The position numbers were made by a program, and so were the translations under genes. This document shows positions 25,459 to 35,094 of a stretch of 64,000 bases of DNA, piece by piece (the first letter of the stretch is position 1; every line of letters starts with the position of its first letter). The notes under the pieces were generated by a model that was not told the origin of the DNA, ran no database searches, and was given only the letters and a program-made list of their open reading frames with translations. The DNA is from Gluconobacter cadivus. Its GTDB lineage: Bacteria > Pseudomonadota > Alphaproteobacteria > Acetobacterales > Acetobacteraceae. The stretch covers positions 310,001 through 374,000 of the forward strand of contig NZ_JABCQI010000001.1 of the NCBI RefSeq assembly GCF_015244745.1. Direction: 5' to 3'.

Positions 25459-25914
25459 ATGATCATCCTGATGATAATCGCCGCATTCTTTCTGGCTTAT
25501 GCCGCTCCAGACACATCCATCGGCAAAATCTGTCGTGATCGGCTCGTGACGCGACCCTTCCGATGGGTGAGAGAGTTTCCTTACACTTTAGGAATGCTCG
25601 CGTTGGTGACTATTCTATTTGTAGGCTGTGCCACATGGCTGCTGGGGCATGATGGTTTTGCCGCCAGCATGCGGATGGCTCCCGATTTTCTGGCCTTCGC
25701 GAGTAGTTTTGAAGTGACGTCTTTTATCGAAGCGGCATCCAGCATTGCATTCATGATGCTGACGGCGGGAGCAGGGAAAAACTTTTGCGTTCTACGGCAG
25801 TTGCTCCGACGCACAGCGGGACGCGGCAGACGGGCGGTGAGCGCAGCACGCGCATGCCTGACGGGCCGAAATACAGATGACCCTGACCCGGCACTTCTTT
25901 CAGCTTATGCCTAA
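25459..25914 (+). CDS. Hypothetical inner membrane protein
   Basis: 151 aa; I do not recognise a family. It starts with a hydrophobic segment (1-15), has a strong membrane helix at about 42-63 and a weaker hydrophobic stretch at 85-103, and ends with an Arg-rich cytoplasmic-looking tail. GAGAG lies 8 bases before the ATG. It sits 53 bases after the DUF815 gene in the same direction and is probably co-transcribed. Confidence 0.6.
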   Translation: MIILMIIAAFFLAYAAPDTSIGKICRDRLVTRPFRWVREFPYTLGMLALVTILFVGCATWLLGHDGFAASMRMAPDFLAFASSFEVTSFIEAASSIAFMMLTAGAGKNFCVLRQLLRRTAGRGRRAVSAARACLTGRNTDDPDPALLSAYA

Positions 25915-25921
25915 CGATGAA

Positions 25922-25950
25922 AGCAGGCGGACCGAATCGCCGCCTGCCTT
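25922..25950 (-). terminator. Hairpin terminator of the TonB-dependent receptor gene
   Basis: GCAGGCGG and CCGCCTGC arms around a 9-base loop. On the minus strand the stem is followed by TTT, directly downstream of the receptor stop at 25959. On the plus strand there is no T run. Confidence 0.55.
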
Positions 25951-25958
25951 GCCGTCGT

Positions 25959-28409
25959 TCAGAACGACGCGCTGACGGTACCGAAGAATTCGCGGACAGC
26001 ACCGCGTTCCATGGACTGGTAATCACCCACGGCGGGGTTGTCGTTCTCACCCATCATAGAGATGTATTTGGTGTTGAACAGGTTATAGACATTGAAGCTC
26101 GCCGTGACATCCTTGAGAACACTGAGCTTGCCGAAACGATACTGCGCACCGGCATTAGCCAGCCAATAGCCGCCGATCGACGTGTCGTTCATGAAGCTGT
26201 AGTAACGACGGCTGTAGTAGTTCGCATCAAAGTGCGCCGTCATGCCCTTCCAGCTATAGGCAACCGATGTTTTGTACATCCATGCCGGATAGTTGACGAT
26301 ATTCTTGCCAGCCAGCGCGTAATAGCCGCCGACCGTATCGACGTTTCGGTCGTAGGTGCCTTTGTTGTAGCTCAGGTTGTTGCTGATGCTCAGACCGTCG
26401 ATGGGGGTGATAGTGATGTCGCCATTCGCACCCGTCATGGAGATATGGCCGAAATCAATGACCTGCGAAACCGGATTGGTCAGAGAGCCCACAGCAGCGG
26501 CCAGAATCGGGTGGATCAGGCTGGCGTGATAGACGGTCGCATTCACCTGAAGGAGTTTGGACGAATAGCGATAGCCACCAAGATAGACCCAGGCCTTTGA
26601 CGGCTCGAGAGACTTCTTCTGAGCCTGGAACGTCGCCTGATCCTGCACGGAATAGACCGAATTTGCCACGCCATAAGCCGAGACTTCATAGGCGCGCATG
26701 TTTTCGGCCACGTCCACATAGATCTCGTGATGGCGGTTGATATGCCAGTCCAGATTGATGTGTGGCAGGAAGGCCTGAGACGCTGTCAGCGATCCGTTCG
26801 GCAGGGCGTCCGCACCCGTCCAGTCAGCATTGTTATACTGTGCGCCGCCGGATGTGGTGGCTGTCATGGACTTGAAACCGGCATGCAGTGTCAGACCTTC
26901 GGCCAGCTGGATGCTGTCCTGAAGGTGAAACTGCATGACATTGGTGTTCCACTGGAAGTTGTAACCTTCCAGATAGGCCGGGCCGTAAACATCATAAGGT
27001 CCAACGGCCTTGAGCGGTGCGCCCTGCCCCAAGATCGGCTCGCGGTAATTGAAGAGCCCGGCCTGCTGGTTGTTGTTCTCGTACCAGACACCGCCTTCAA
27101 TCGTATGGCGCCCCCATTTGTAGCGCAGGCTGGTATCGAAGCCGTAGCGTTCCTGACGGTTCTGCCAGACTTCCTCGGACAGAGGCGCACCGCCCTCGAC
27201 CTGATCGTCGGGGTCGCTGTCGGTATAGCTGTAATAGCCGGTCTGGCTATGACCGTAGATCGTACTGTTCCAGGTTAGATGGTCAGTGAGGGCAAGGTCG
27301 AAATGCAGACCGCCCATGTAATTGGTTTCGGCCTGCCCGCCATCATACATGGCGATATTGGAGCCATCGATACCCGGAACACTATCATAACCCGCCGGAT
27401 AGGGGCGCGTGCCGTTGGCAATACCGTAAGCCAGCGCGTAATTCGGATAAAGATGCGGGGTGCGCCAGCCGAGATTCTTCAGAATCCCGATGGACGTATC
27501 GGGATAGTTCCACTGGGCAAGGCTGGACCAGTTGAAGAAGGCTGACATGCGGCTGCGTTCGTTGATCGGCTGTACGAGCTTCGCATCGACCTGCTGCATG
27601 AACTGGTCGCCGCTGCCCATCCACATGCCTTCGTCGGTCCGGGCATAGGAGGTGTAGAGCTTCGTACCGGTCTGGTTCAGCTTGCCGGAATCCAAGCGGA
27701 CATAGGTGCGGTAGGAGCCATAGCTGCCAAAGGACTGGCTCACCTTACCGCCGCGTTTGTCGTCGGGGTCCGAAGAGCCGATTTGGATCGTCCCGCCCAG
27801 CGTGTTCATGGAAGGCAGCTCAACAGACCCTGCGCCCTGCGACATCCGCATGGACTGGATGTCGTCTGGAATAATGGCCGAGGCAAGGCTCATGCCGCTG
27901 ACGGACTGGTAAGTCTGATCGTTCAGGGGAACGCCATCCACCGTCACGCCCATCTGGTTCATGAAGAAGCCACGGACGTAGAGATTAGCGCCGAAACTGT
28001 CGATGCCGAACGGATCGGTGGAAGTGAAGCTCACGCCCGGCGTACGGTCCAGCATCTTGTAGGCGCTGGTTCCGGGAACATACTGGCGCATGATGGCTTT
28101 CGAGACAGCCTGCTCGGCATCACGGCCCGTCAGTTGCCGTCCCGTAACAGCGACGCTTTCGGTCGCGTGGGATTCCAGAGCCTCGGTCTTGCGACGGGCC
28201 GGTGCGGCACGTTCCGCGCTCTTCCGTGCAGATGCGCCAGAAACAGCTTTCGAAGCTGTTTTCGGGGCATGATGCTTCGCCGGGTGTGCAGACACCGACA
28301 CCGGCGAAGCATCATCGGCTGCCGGAAGAGGCTGATGCCCTGCCGCCAGAGCAGACTGGCGGACTGCGAACAGTGCGATGGAGGACAACAGCAGGGATCT
28401 GGTTCGCAC
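25959..28409 (-). CDS. TonB-dependent outer membrane receptor
   Basis: 816 aa starting at GTG 28409 with a signal peptide (LLLSSIALFAVRQSALAA). A linker rich in Ala, Lys and Pro (about 25-75) precedes a plug domain (about 80-225: SAYKMLDRTPGVSFTST, LYVRGF, DGVPLN, GGTIQI) and a 22-strand barrel that ends in F. The ligand is not evident; there is no N-terminal signalling domain and no tonB-exbBD nearby. It is divergent from a Rieske oxygenase across 253 bases. I saw no convincing Fur box there. Confidence 0.93.
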   Translation of the reverse strand: MRTRSLLLSSIALFAVRQSALAAGHQPLPAADDASPVSVSAHPAKHHAPKTASKAVSGASARKSAERAAPARRKTEALESHATESVAVTGRQLTGRDAEQAVSKAIMRQYVPGTSAYKMLDRTPGVSFTSTDPFGIDSFGANLYVRGFFMNQMGVTVDGVPLNDQTYQSVSGMSLASAIIPDDIQSMRMSQGAGSVELPSMNTLGGTIQIGSSDPDDKRGGKVSQSFGSYGSYRTYVRLDSGKLNQTGTKLYTSYARTDEGMWMGSGDQFMQQVDAKLVQPINERSRMSAFFNWSSLAQWNYPDTSIGILKNLGWRTPHLYPNYALAYGIANGTRPYPAGYDSVPGIDGSNIAMYDGGQAETNYMGGLHFDLALTDHLTWNSTIYGHSQTGYYSYTDSDPDDQVEGGAPLSEEVWQNRQERYGFDTSLRYKWGRHTIEGGVWYENNNQQAGLFNYREPILGQGAPLKAVGPYDVYGPAYLEGYNFQWNTNVMQFHLQDSIQLAEGLTLHAGFKSMTATTSGGAQYNNADWTGADALPNGSLTASQAFLPHINLDWHINRHHEIYVDVAENMRAYEVSAYGVANSVYSVQDQATFQAQKKSLEPSKAWVYLGGYRYSSKLLQVNATVYHASLIHPILAAAVGSLTNPVSQVIDFGHISMTGANGDITITPIDGLSISNNLSYNKGTYDRNVDTVGGYYALAGKNIVNYPAWMYKTSVAYSWKGMTAHFDANYYSRRYYSFMNDTSIGGYWLANAGAQYRFGKLSVLKDVTASFNVYNLFNTKYISMMGENDNPAVGDYQSMERGAVREFFGTVSASF

Positions 28410-28662
28410 CGTGGACGAAACTCCGGAATCTGGGTTTTGTGAACTTTGGGAAGCGGTGTCCTAAACGTGCCTGCACACTGCGAAAAGCGCCAGCATTGCT
28501 AGATGATGTTTCAATGACACGAAAACGGTGGTTTTTGTGCCGCATGTTGCGGGAAAGACGCGCTCTGCGCGGATGAATGATCGCTTCCTGTCGGGGGGCT
28601 TTGCCTGTTAGGTTTGTCCTCAGCAAGACAATGTCGCGGTTTCATCACGGATCAGGATACTC

Positions 28663-29832
28663 ATGTCGCAGACGCTTTCTGTCTCTTCTGCTGCCGAAAA
28701 CTCTCCTTCGGACACGGATCGGGTGATCGACCCGAATATCGGCGAATATTCTCCCGTGGAGGATGTGGTCCGCAAGACAGGAGATCTGCGGCGCGTCCTG
28801 TCCAATCCCGATTATTGGTATCCGGTCGCATGGTCTCGTGAACTCAAGCGCGGCAAGACGATTGGCACGCGCTATGCCGGACAGCCGATCGCACTCGTGC
28901 GCCCGATGGATGGCAGCGTTTTTGCACTGGAGGACCGCTGCGCGCATCGTCAGGTGCCGCTCAGCCTCGGCAAGGTCAGCGGTGAAGCAGTTCAGTGCTG
29001 CTATCACGGCTGGGCTTATGGCCGTTCGGGGCGGTGCATCGATGTGCCGTATCTGGGCAAGGGCAAGCTGCCGAACGGCGTGCGGACCTATCCGTGCCGC
29101 GAGGAAGGCGGCCTAATCTTCATTTTCCCGGGCGATCCCGCAAAAGCCGAAAGCACACCATTCCCGCAGATGGGATCGGTTGGCAATCCCGAATACAAGA
29201 CGCGCCGTTTCGGCGAGACGGTCGCGTGCCATTACAGTTTCATGCATGAAAACCTGATGGATATGAACCATCAGTTCATGCACATGAAACAGATGGGCCA
29301 GATGAAACCCCGCTTTCTGGGCGGTCGGGACGAACCCACACTGGTCGAGGCGCGGTACAGTTTCGCCCGGACCGGCGGCAAACAGCCTTGGGGCGAGACG
29401 TTCATTTTCGGCGAGCGCCGTGATGCGAGCGAGAAATACGCCCATAAAGACGTCATGACGATCCGGACGGAATATCCGTACCAGACACTCCGCATCGCGA
29501 CAGGCGACGAACCGCCGGTCATGGATCTGTGGATCGTCTATGTCCCGCAGGATGCGGAACAGAAGACCTGTCGCGTCTTCGGACTGCTCTCGATCCGTCG
29601 CCCGAAGGCGAAGCTGGTTCTGGACATCGCGTGGCCGTTCCTCGTCGCATTCACGGAGCGGATCTTCAAGGAAGACCGGGACATCGTGGAGTTGGAACAG
29701 GCCGCGTGGAACGAGCAGGGCGGCGACCGCAATCAGGAAGTCTTCCCGGTCATCAACATGCTGCGTCGGCTTCTGGCCCGATGCGGCGTTCCAGCCGACA
29801 AACCCACAGACCAGCAGGTTCCACAATCCTGA
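28663..29832 (+). CDS. Rieske [2Fe-2S] ring-hydroxylating oxygenase, alpha subunit
   Basis: 389 aa. The Rieske centre is Cys93, His95, Cys112 and His115 (CAH and CCYH). The mononuclear iron site is formed by His203 and His207 in [11 protein letters not shown], with a later acidic ligand. The architecture resembles single-component-type alpha subunits such as vanillate O-demethylase. No ferredoxin or reductase gene is adjacent, so electrons must come from an unlinked partner. The substrate is unknown. AGGAT lies before the ATG. Confidence 0.92.
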   Translation: MSQTLSVSSAAENSPSDTDRVIDPNIGEYSPVEDVVRKTGDLRRVLSNPDYWYPVAWSRELKRGKTIGTRYAGQPIALVRPMDGSVFALEDRCAHRQVPLSLGKVSGEAVQCCYHGWAYGRSGRCIDVPYLGKGKLPNGVRTYPCREEGGLIFIFPGDPAKAESTPFPQMGSVGNPEYKTRRFGETVACHYSFMHENLMDMNHQFMHMKQMGQMKPRFLGGRDEPTLVEARYSFARTGGKQPWGETFIFGERRDASEKYAHKDVMTIRTEYPYQTLRIATGDEPPVMDLWIVYVPQDAEQKTCRVFGLLSIRRPKAKLVLDIAWPFLVAFTERIFKEDRDIVELEQAAWNEQGGDRNQEVFPVINMLRRLLARCGVPADKPTDQQVPQS

Positions 29833-29833
29833 C

Positions 29834-30838
29834 ATGACACCTGAACTCAAAGCAGGGGGCCTCGTTCTGCGCGCCCTGCAGCCGGAAGATGCCCCGGCCG
29901 TCCATCGTCTGATCAATGACTGGAGCGTCGTGCGGATGCTCAGTCGCCTGCCCTTTCCGTATCCGCGCGATCTCGCGGAACAGTGGATCGCCTCCACACG
30001 TCATGATAGCGCGCAGGGCAGCGCCCATCATTTCGCCATCACCCGTGATGGATCACTTCTGGGCGCAATCGGCCTTGTTCTGTCCGAAGACCGGCGGTCC
30101 GGCTCGTTGGGATACTGGCTTGCTCCGAGCGTCTGGGGACAGGGCCTGACCACTCAGGCGGCCCGGCGTGTGATCGAATGGGGCCTGACGGTTCTGCGTC
30201 TGGAGAAAATTACTGCCGACGCAGCGCAGGATAATGCTGCCTCTCTGGCGGTTCTGAGCAAAATTGGTTTCGCAAAAACGGGCACATCCAGCCGACGCTT
30301 CGTATCGCGCGGGCAGGAGTGTCCGATTGATCTGTTCGAATTGCTCCGGACGACATTTCTTTCTGAAGTGCCCGAGCCGGTTGAGGCTCCTGTGCAGCAG
30401 GCCGAAGTGACTCCTGCCGTTGTGGAAGTGTCCAAGCCGCGGACTCTGCTGGTCGTGGCAGCCGCACTTCTGGACGCACAGGGACGGATTCTTCTTGCCA
30501 AAAGACCGGAAGGCAAACGTCTGGCGGGACTATGGGAATTTCCCGGCGGCAAAGTCGAACGCGATGAGACGCCGGAACAGGCACTGATCCGGGAAATGCG
30601 CGAGGAGCTCGGGCTGGATCTGACCGGCTCCTGTCTGGCACCCTTCACCTTCGTCAGCGAAAATGCCGGGCCGTTTCACCTGTTGATGCCACTGTATGTG
30701 GTGCGGCGCTGGCGGGGCGTTCCCACCCCGCGTGAAGGTCAGACGCTAGACTGGGTTTCGGCATCGGATCTGGGGCGTTATCCCATGCCGGACCCGGACC
30801 TCCCGCTGATCCCGCTTTTGCAGGAGCTTCTGGGCTAG
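29834..30838 (+). CDS. GNAT acetyltransferase-Nudix (MutT-like) fusion protein
   Basis: 334 aa, starting one base after the oxygenase stop. Residues 1-175 form a RimJ/RimL-type GNAT domain ([34 protein letters not shown]). After a Glu/Val/Pro linker, residues 205-334 form a MutT-type domain with an intact Nudix box near 238-262 ([12 protein letters not shown], then REMREELGL) and LWEFPGGK before it. The second half probably cleans oxidised nucleoside triphosphates such as 8-oxo-dGTP; the acetyltransferase substrate is unknown. The last 4 bases overlap the convergent lactonase gene. Confidence 0.9.
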   Translation: MTPELKAGGLVLRALQPEDAPAVHRLINDWSVVRMLSRLPFPYPRDLAEQWIASTRHDSAQGSAHHFAITRDGSLLGAIGLVLSEDRRSGSLGYWLAPSVWGQGLTTQAARRVIEWGLTVLRLEKITADAAQDNAASLAVLSKIGFAKTGTSSRRFVSRGQECPIDLFELLRTTFLSEVPEPVEAPVQQAEVTPAVVEVSKPRTLLVVAAALLDAQGRILLAKRPEGKRLAGLWEFPGGKVERDETPEQALIREMREELGLDLTGSCLAPFTFVSENAGPFHLLMPLYVVRRWRGVPTPREGQTLDWVSASDLGRYPMPDPDLPLIPLLQELLG

Positions 30839-31725
30839 TTCAGACGGAAGACCTGCTGGGGCGCACCCGCAACATCCGTGCGGAACACGAACAGAGACCC
30901 GGCCTGTGGCTCCTTCGTCAGCGTTTCGGCATCCAGTCCCTTGCGGGCCGTTGTCACGAAGACAGTCTTCAGGTCGTCTCCTCCGAACGCAACCTTGGTC
31001 ACGTTTGTAACAGGCATGGGAATGGATGGTAGTGCCGTCCCATCCGGCCTGAAACGCATCACACGCGAACCGCCCCACACGCCGCACCAGAGCGTGCCCT
31101 CGCTATCGGTCACAATCCCATCGGGATATCCCTGTTCCAGCCGCGCAAAAATCCGCTCGTTCGCGAGTTCGCCATCGGGCTGAATGTCAAAAGCATAAAT
31201 CGTCTGTTCAGGGCTGTCGCAGACATAGAGCGTCTTTCCGCAGGGGGAGACGGCAGGGCCATTGGAGACAGTATAGCCTTCATCATGATGCGTCACGTTC
31301 AGGGCGTCCCCTTCATGCACAACGCGATAGATCGAGCCGGAAGGCTGTTCCTCGCCATCATCCATCGTCCCGAACCAAAGTCGCCCCTGCGGATCGACAC
31401 AGCCGTCATTCAGACGATTGCCGGGTTTCTCAGGCTCGACCAGCTTGTGATCCGAAAAGGTGCCGTTCTTCGGATCGAAACGGCGCAGACCGTCAGGCAT
31501 GCCCGCAAGGAATGTCCCATCTTCGACCGGCAGAAGAAAGGCCACACGGTCCGGCGCGCTCCAGCTTTCATGAGCTCCCGTCGCGGGTGTGAAACGGTGA
31601 ATCCTCGCCTCGGGGATATCGACGAAATAAAGCGATTTTTCGCTGGGAATCCAGACCGGCCCTTCCCCCAGTGTTGCATGCAGATCCAGGAGGCATTCGG
31701 GCTGGTGAAGCGGGCTGCTGGTCAT
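30835..31725 (-). CDS. SMP-30/gluconolactonase-family sugar lactonase
   Basis: 296 aa six-bladed propeller of the SGL family. Metal ligand motifs are visible: LGEGPVW near the start, [19 protein letters not shown] in the middle, VSNGPAVSP, and [13 protein letters not shown]. There is no signal peptide, so it acts in the cytoplasm. It probably hydrolyses an aldonolactone; in an acetic acid bacterium gluconolactone or a related sugar lactone is plausible but not shown. It is divergent from the CinA-like gene. Confidence 0.9.
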   Translation of the reverse strand: MTSSPLHQPECLLDLHATLGEGPVWIPSEKSLYFVDIPEARIHRFTPATGAHESWSAPDRVAFLLPVEDGTFLAGMPDGLRRFDPKNGTFSDHKLVEPEKPGNRLNDGCVDPQGRLWFGTMDDGEEQPSGSIYRVVHEGDALNVTHHDEGYTVSNGPAVSPCGKTLYVCDSPEQTIYAFDIQPDGELANERIFARLEQGYPDGIVTDSEGTLWCGVWGGSRVMRFRPDGTALPSIPMPVTNVTKVAFGGDDLKTVFVTTARKGLDAETLTKEPQAGSLFVFRTDVAGAPQQVFRLN

Positions 31726-31824
31726 GGTTCCTCCTGATGAAAACCAAAATTCGGAATGGGTTTGTTCTCGACAACGCGGGACGACCCGTTACGTTCTGTG
31801 GCGAAGACTATCAGGAGCGGACAC

Positions 31825-32595
31825 ATGCTTCAAAAAACTGCCTGTTTTCTCGTTATTGGCAACGAGATCCTCTCGGGACGCACACAGGACGCGAATACGC
31901 GCGTTCTGGCCCAGGCGCTCAATGCGCAGGGCATCCGACTGATGGAAGTCCGTGTCATTCCCGACATTGCGGAACGGATCATTAGTACGGTTCGTGAATG
32001 CAGCGCGGCTTTCGATATCGTGTTTACGTCCGGCGGAATCGGGCCGACGCATGACGACATCACCGCCGAATGCGTGGCCACGGCCATGGGCGCCCCGCTG
32101 GTTCGTCATGAAGAAAGTTTCCGTCTGCTGGAAGCGGCGCTGGGGGCGGATCGCTTTAATGCCGCCCGTCAGCGCATGGCCTATCTGCCGGAAGGGTCAA
32201 CGCCCATCCTCAACACGGTGTCCGTGGCGCCCGGTTTCAGCATCGGCAATGTGCATGTGATGGCCGGAGTGCCGTCGATCTTTGCATCCATGGTCGCATG
32301 GCTGGTGCCGCAGATGGAAAAGGGCGCCCCTCTCGTTTCCGCAAGCTGGCATGCAGCGGGATTGAAGGAAGGGGATTTCGCCTCTGATCTGGCGACGTTG
32401 CAGGAGAACTTTCCGACGATTGATCTGGGATCCTATCCCTATCACCTGCCAGACGGCGCAAGTGGCGTGGCCCTCGTGGCCAAGGGCTATGACAGCGCGA
32501 TCGTCGGGAAAGCCGCACAGGCGATTCATGATCTCATCATGGCGCACGGACGCGAGCCGCTGGCGGGTGAACCGCCGCACAGGCAGACAGTCTGA
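31825..32595 (+). CDS. CinA-like molybdopterin-binding-domain protein
   Basis: 256 aa from ATG 31825 (CAGGAG upstream). The N-terminal MoCF/CinA domain is clear: CFLVIGNEILSGRTQDANT, then FTSGGIGPTHDDIT and MAGVPSIF. The C-terminal nicotinamide-mononucleotide amidase domain of full CinA is absent, so it is the short COG1058 form. The role may be pyrophosphatase-like nucleotide repair, but this is not established for the short form. A terminator follows. Confidence 0.9.
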   Translation: MLQKTACFLVIGNEILSGRTQDANTRVLAQALNAQGIRLMEVRVIPDIAERIISTVRECSAAFDIVFTSGGIGPTHDDITAECVATAMGAPLVRHEESFRLLEAALGADRFNAARQRMAYLPEGSTPILNTVSVAPGFSIGNVHVMAGVPSIFASMVAWLVPQMEKGAPLVSASWHAAGLKEGDFASDLATLQENFPTIDLGSYPYHLPDGASGVALVAKGYDSAIVGKAAQAIHDLIMAHGREPLAGEPPHRQTV

Positions 32596-32602
32596 AAACA
32601 CA

Positions 32603-32630
32603 AAAGCCGCTGCGAAGGGGCAGCGGCTTT
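32603..32630. terminator. Bidirectional terminator between the CinA-like gene and accA
   Basis: AAAGCCGCTGC and GCAGCGGCTTT arms with a short loop between convergent stops at 32595 and 32641. An A run lies on the left and TTT on the right. Confidence 0.8.
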
Positions 32631-32640
32631 CAGGAAGACC

Positions 32641-33615
32641 TCAGTGCAGAGGAGTGCGGGTCATGGACAGGAACTTGTCCCGACGCTTCTGGATCAGCGC
32701 TGGCCCCGTCAGGCCTTTGAGGGTCTCGAGTTCTTCGGAAATCGCATTTCCGATTGCCATGACGGCTTCTTCCGGCGCACGCTGGGCACCACCAATAGGC
32801 TCGGGGACGATCCGGTCGATCAGGCCGAGGGACTGAAGATCCTGCGCGGTGAGCTTGAGGGCTTCGGCAGCGGCAGGGGCCAGCTTCGGATCACGCCACA
32901 GAATAGAGGCTGCGGCTTCCGGCGAGATCACGGAATAGATGGAGTGTTCGAGCATCAGGATGCGATCACCCGCACCGATGGCGATGGCACCACCCGAACC
33001 GCCCTCGCCGATCACAGTCGCGATCAGCGGTACGGGAGCCTTGAGGCACACGTCGATCGACTTCGCGATGGCCTGAGCCTGTCCGCGCGCTTCAGCATCG
33101 ATTCCCGGCCATGCACCGGCAGTGTCGATGAAGCTCAGAACCGGCAGACCAAAACGTCCGGCCATTTCGATCAGGCGCTGCGCCTTGCGATAGCCTTCGG
33201 GACGGGCCATGCCGAAATTGTGCTTCAGGCGCGTCTCGGTGTCGTGACCACGCTCGGTCCCGACGATAACGACAGGCTCTCCACGGAAACGGGCCAGACC
33301 ACCAATCATGGCGTCATCGTCACCAAAGGCGCGGTCGCCGGACAGGGGTGTGTAATCTGTCGTCAGCAGACGCACATAATCCAGAGCCTTGGGGCGCTGG
33401 GCGTGACGGGCCACCTGCACTTTCTGCAGCGGCGTCAGCTTGGAGTAAGTCGAGCGGAGCTGCTTGTCGGCCTTTTCGGACAGACGGGCAATCTCGTCAT
33501 CGATATTGATGCCGCTGGTGCCGGAGGCCTTGCCCTGGCTGCCCATCTGGCGGAGTTCGTCGATTTTGGTCTCGAGTTCGGCGACCGACTTCTCGAAATC
33601 TAGGAATTGGCGCAT
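32641..33615 (-). CDS. accA: Acetyl-CoA carboxylase carboxyltransferase subunit alpha
   Basis: 324 aa, normal length. It begins MRQFLDFEKSVAELETKI and contains the crotonase-like GEGGSGGAIAIGAGD motif. With AccD it transfers CO2 from biotin to acetyl-CoA, the committed step of fatty acid synthesis. It follows xerD after 62 bases on the same strand. Confidence 0.97.
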   Translation of the reverse strand: MRQFLDFEKSVAELETKIDELRQMGSQGKASGTSGINIDDEIARLSEKADKQLRSTYSKLTPLQKVQVARHAQRPKALDYVRLLTTDYTPLSGDRAFGDDDAMIGGLARFRGEPVVIVGTERGHDTETRLKHNFGMARPEGYRKAQRLIEMAGRFGLPVLSFIDTAGAWPGIDAEARGQAQAIAKSIDVCLKAPVPLIATVIGEGGSGGAIAIGAGDRILMLEHSIYSVISPEAAASILWRDPKLAPAAAEALKLTAQDLQSLGLIDRIVPEPIGGAQRAPEEAVMAIGNAISEELETLKGLTGPALIQKRRDKFLSMTRTPLH

Positions 33616-33677
33616 GGCCGCCCGATAGCACGCTTGCGCGCTGGGAAACAGTCCCTGCGACAGGCGGAATGTTTCTG

Positions 33678-34601
33678 TCAGTCTTCCAAGCGTTCAGACA
33701 TGCCTTTACGGGCCAGCGGATGATGCGCGCTCACAGCCTGTCGCAGGCGCTCGGACATGACCTGCGTATAAATCTGGGTCGTGGCGATATCCGCATGCCC
33801 CAGCAACATCTGAAGCGCCCTTAGATCGGCCCCATGCGCAAGAAGATGACTCGCAAACGAGTGCCGCAGAACATGCGGACTAACGCGGTCGGGATCTATT
33901 CCGGCCTTCAGGGCACAGGCGAGCAGGATCTTGTCAAATCCCTGTCGCGTCAGCGGTTTTTGCGGATTGCGCCCCGGAAAAAGCCATGGACTGCCGAGAT
34001 CGCGATCGAAATGCACAAGCTGGTCGGCAGCCTCGCGCGCAGTTTGGGACAGAGGCACCAGACGCTCCCGTCCTCCCTTTCCCCGCACCAGCACCATAGG
34101 GCCGCGCACATGCACACAGGTCGCGGGCAAAGCGAGGAGTTCGGAAATGCGCAGTCCGGTCGTGTAAAGCAGTTCCAACGCGGCACGGGAGACGATATCC
34201 CGGCGTTCGTTTTCGTGCCCTCGCGTACCGACCTCAAGCAGAAGGCGGATTTCCGCCTCGTCGAGCGGTCTGGGCAAGGAGGACGCGATCTTCGGAGCCT
34301 GCTGGCGTTCGGTCGGGTCGTCTTCCCGCACCGACTCGAGCATCAGGAAACGATAGAACTGACGCAGACACGACAGCCGACGCGCTGCGGTTCGTGCCGC
34401 CAGACCAGCACGGGACAGTTCGGCCAGATAGGACTGAACCTCCCTCCTCTGAGCGTTGCAGAGGGAGACGGGTGCGCAGTGTGCTGCGAAATCGGCAAGA
34501 TCGGAAGCATAGGCCTGCCGGGTTTTCAGTGCCGCACCACGCTCGGCGGCCAACATCTCAAGGAAAGCCTCGACATGTCTGCTGTCACCGGAGCGCGGCA
34601 T
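33678..34601 (-). CDS. xerD: Tyrosine recombinase XerD
   Basis: 307 aa. An N-terminal SAM-like core-binding domain (1-95) precedes the catalytic domain. Catalytic residues are visible: Arg in TTGLRISELL, His and Arg in HVLRHSFASHLL, His in LLGHADIATTQIYT with the nucleophilic Tyr at its end. It resolves chromosome dimers at dif with XerC. The XerD rather than XerC assignment rests on the accA neighbour and overall motif shape. No integration-element features are nearby. Confidence 0.9.
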   Translation of the reverse strand: MPRSGDSRHVEAFLEMLAAERGAALKTRQAYASDLADFAAHCAPVSLCNAQRREVQSYLAELSRAGLAARTAARRLSCLRQFYRFLMLESVREDDPTERQQAPKIASSLPRPLDEAEIRLLLEVGTRGHENERRDIVSRAALELLYTTGLRISELLALPATCVHVRGPMVLVRGKGGRERLVPLSQTAREAADQLVHFDRDLGSPWLFPGRNPQKPLTRQGFDKILLACALKAGIDPDRVSPHVLRHSFASHLLAHGADLRALQMLLGHADIATTQIYTQVMSERLRQAVSAHHPLARKGMSERLED

Positions 34602-34611
34602 GATGGCTTGA

Positions 34612-35034
34612 TCAGTGCGCGGGAGCAGGGGCCGGTGCGACCGGAGCAGCAGGCATGGGTTGCGCCGGGGCAGCCTTGGGAGCGGGCATCGTCGGCAGCG
34701 GAGTCGAAGGCGTCAGGGGCGCAGCGGCGGGAGCAGCAACCGGGGCTGCCGGAGTCGTGCCAGAAGCGGCAACAGATGCGACAGGCGCCTGGGTCGTCGT
34801 CTGAACGGCGGTTGGGGCCGTCGGCACAGGCGGCATCGCTGGCAACTCGGCCTGTGGCGCGGCGGAGCTTGCAAAAGCCGCACCCGACAGATCCTTGTGC
34901 ACCATGGTCTGTTCCGGCGGAGTAGCGGTCATGCCCAAACGCAGGAACGCTCCGCCAGCGCCCAGAACGAGAAGGACGGCAACAGCTCCGCCAATGAACG
35001 GCAGGCGGAAAATGGAACGATCGATATTGGCCAT
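34612..35034 (-). CDS. Hypothetical Pro/Ala-rich single-pass membrane protein
   Basis: 140 aa, no family recognised. A short basic N-terminus is followed by one membrane helix (about 12-32, FIGGAVAVLLVLGAGGAFL). A low-complexity region rich in Ala, Pro, Thr and Val then runs to the end, probably extending into the periplasm. It ends 10 bases before xerD and is divergent from aroKB. Such composition can be variable in length between strains. A TonB-like or wall-spanning role is possible but unsupported. Confidence 0.65.
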   Translation of the reverse strand: MANIDRSIFRLPFIGGAVAVLLVLGAGGAFLRLGMTATPPEQTMVHKDLSGAAFASSAAPQAELPAMPPVPTAPTAVQTTTQAPVASVAASGTTPAAPVAAPAAAPLTPSTPLPTMPAPKAAPAQPMPAAPVAPAPAPAH

Positions 35035-35094
35035 GAACTAAGGTCTCGAAGTGAGGGCAGGACGTGTCCCTTCTCCTATGATAGGTAGCAGGGC

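Noticed and set aside
28410-28662. Fur box between the TonB receptor and the Rieske oxygenase
   Set aside because: No 19-bp inverted GATAAT-type sequence is visible, so iron control is not claimed.
33678-34601. Tyrosine recombinase as a mark of an integrated element
   Set aside because: Its motifs, length and accA neighbour fit housekeeping XerD. No attachment repeats or phage genes surround it.
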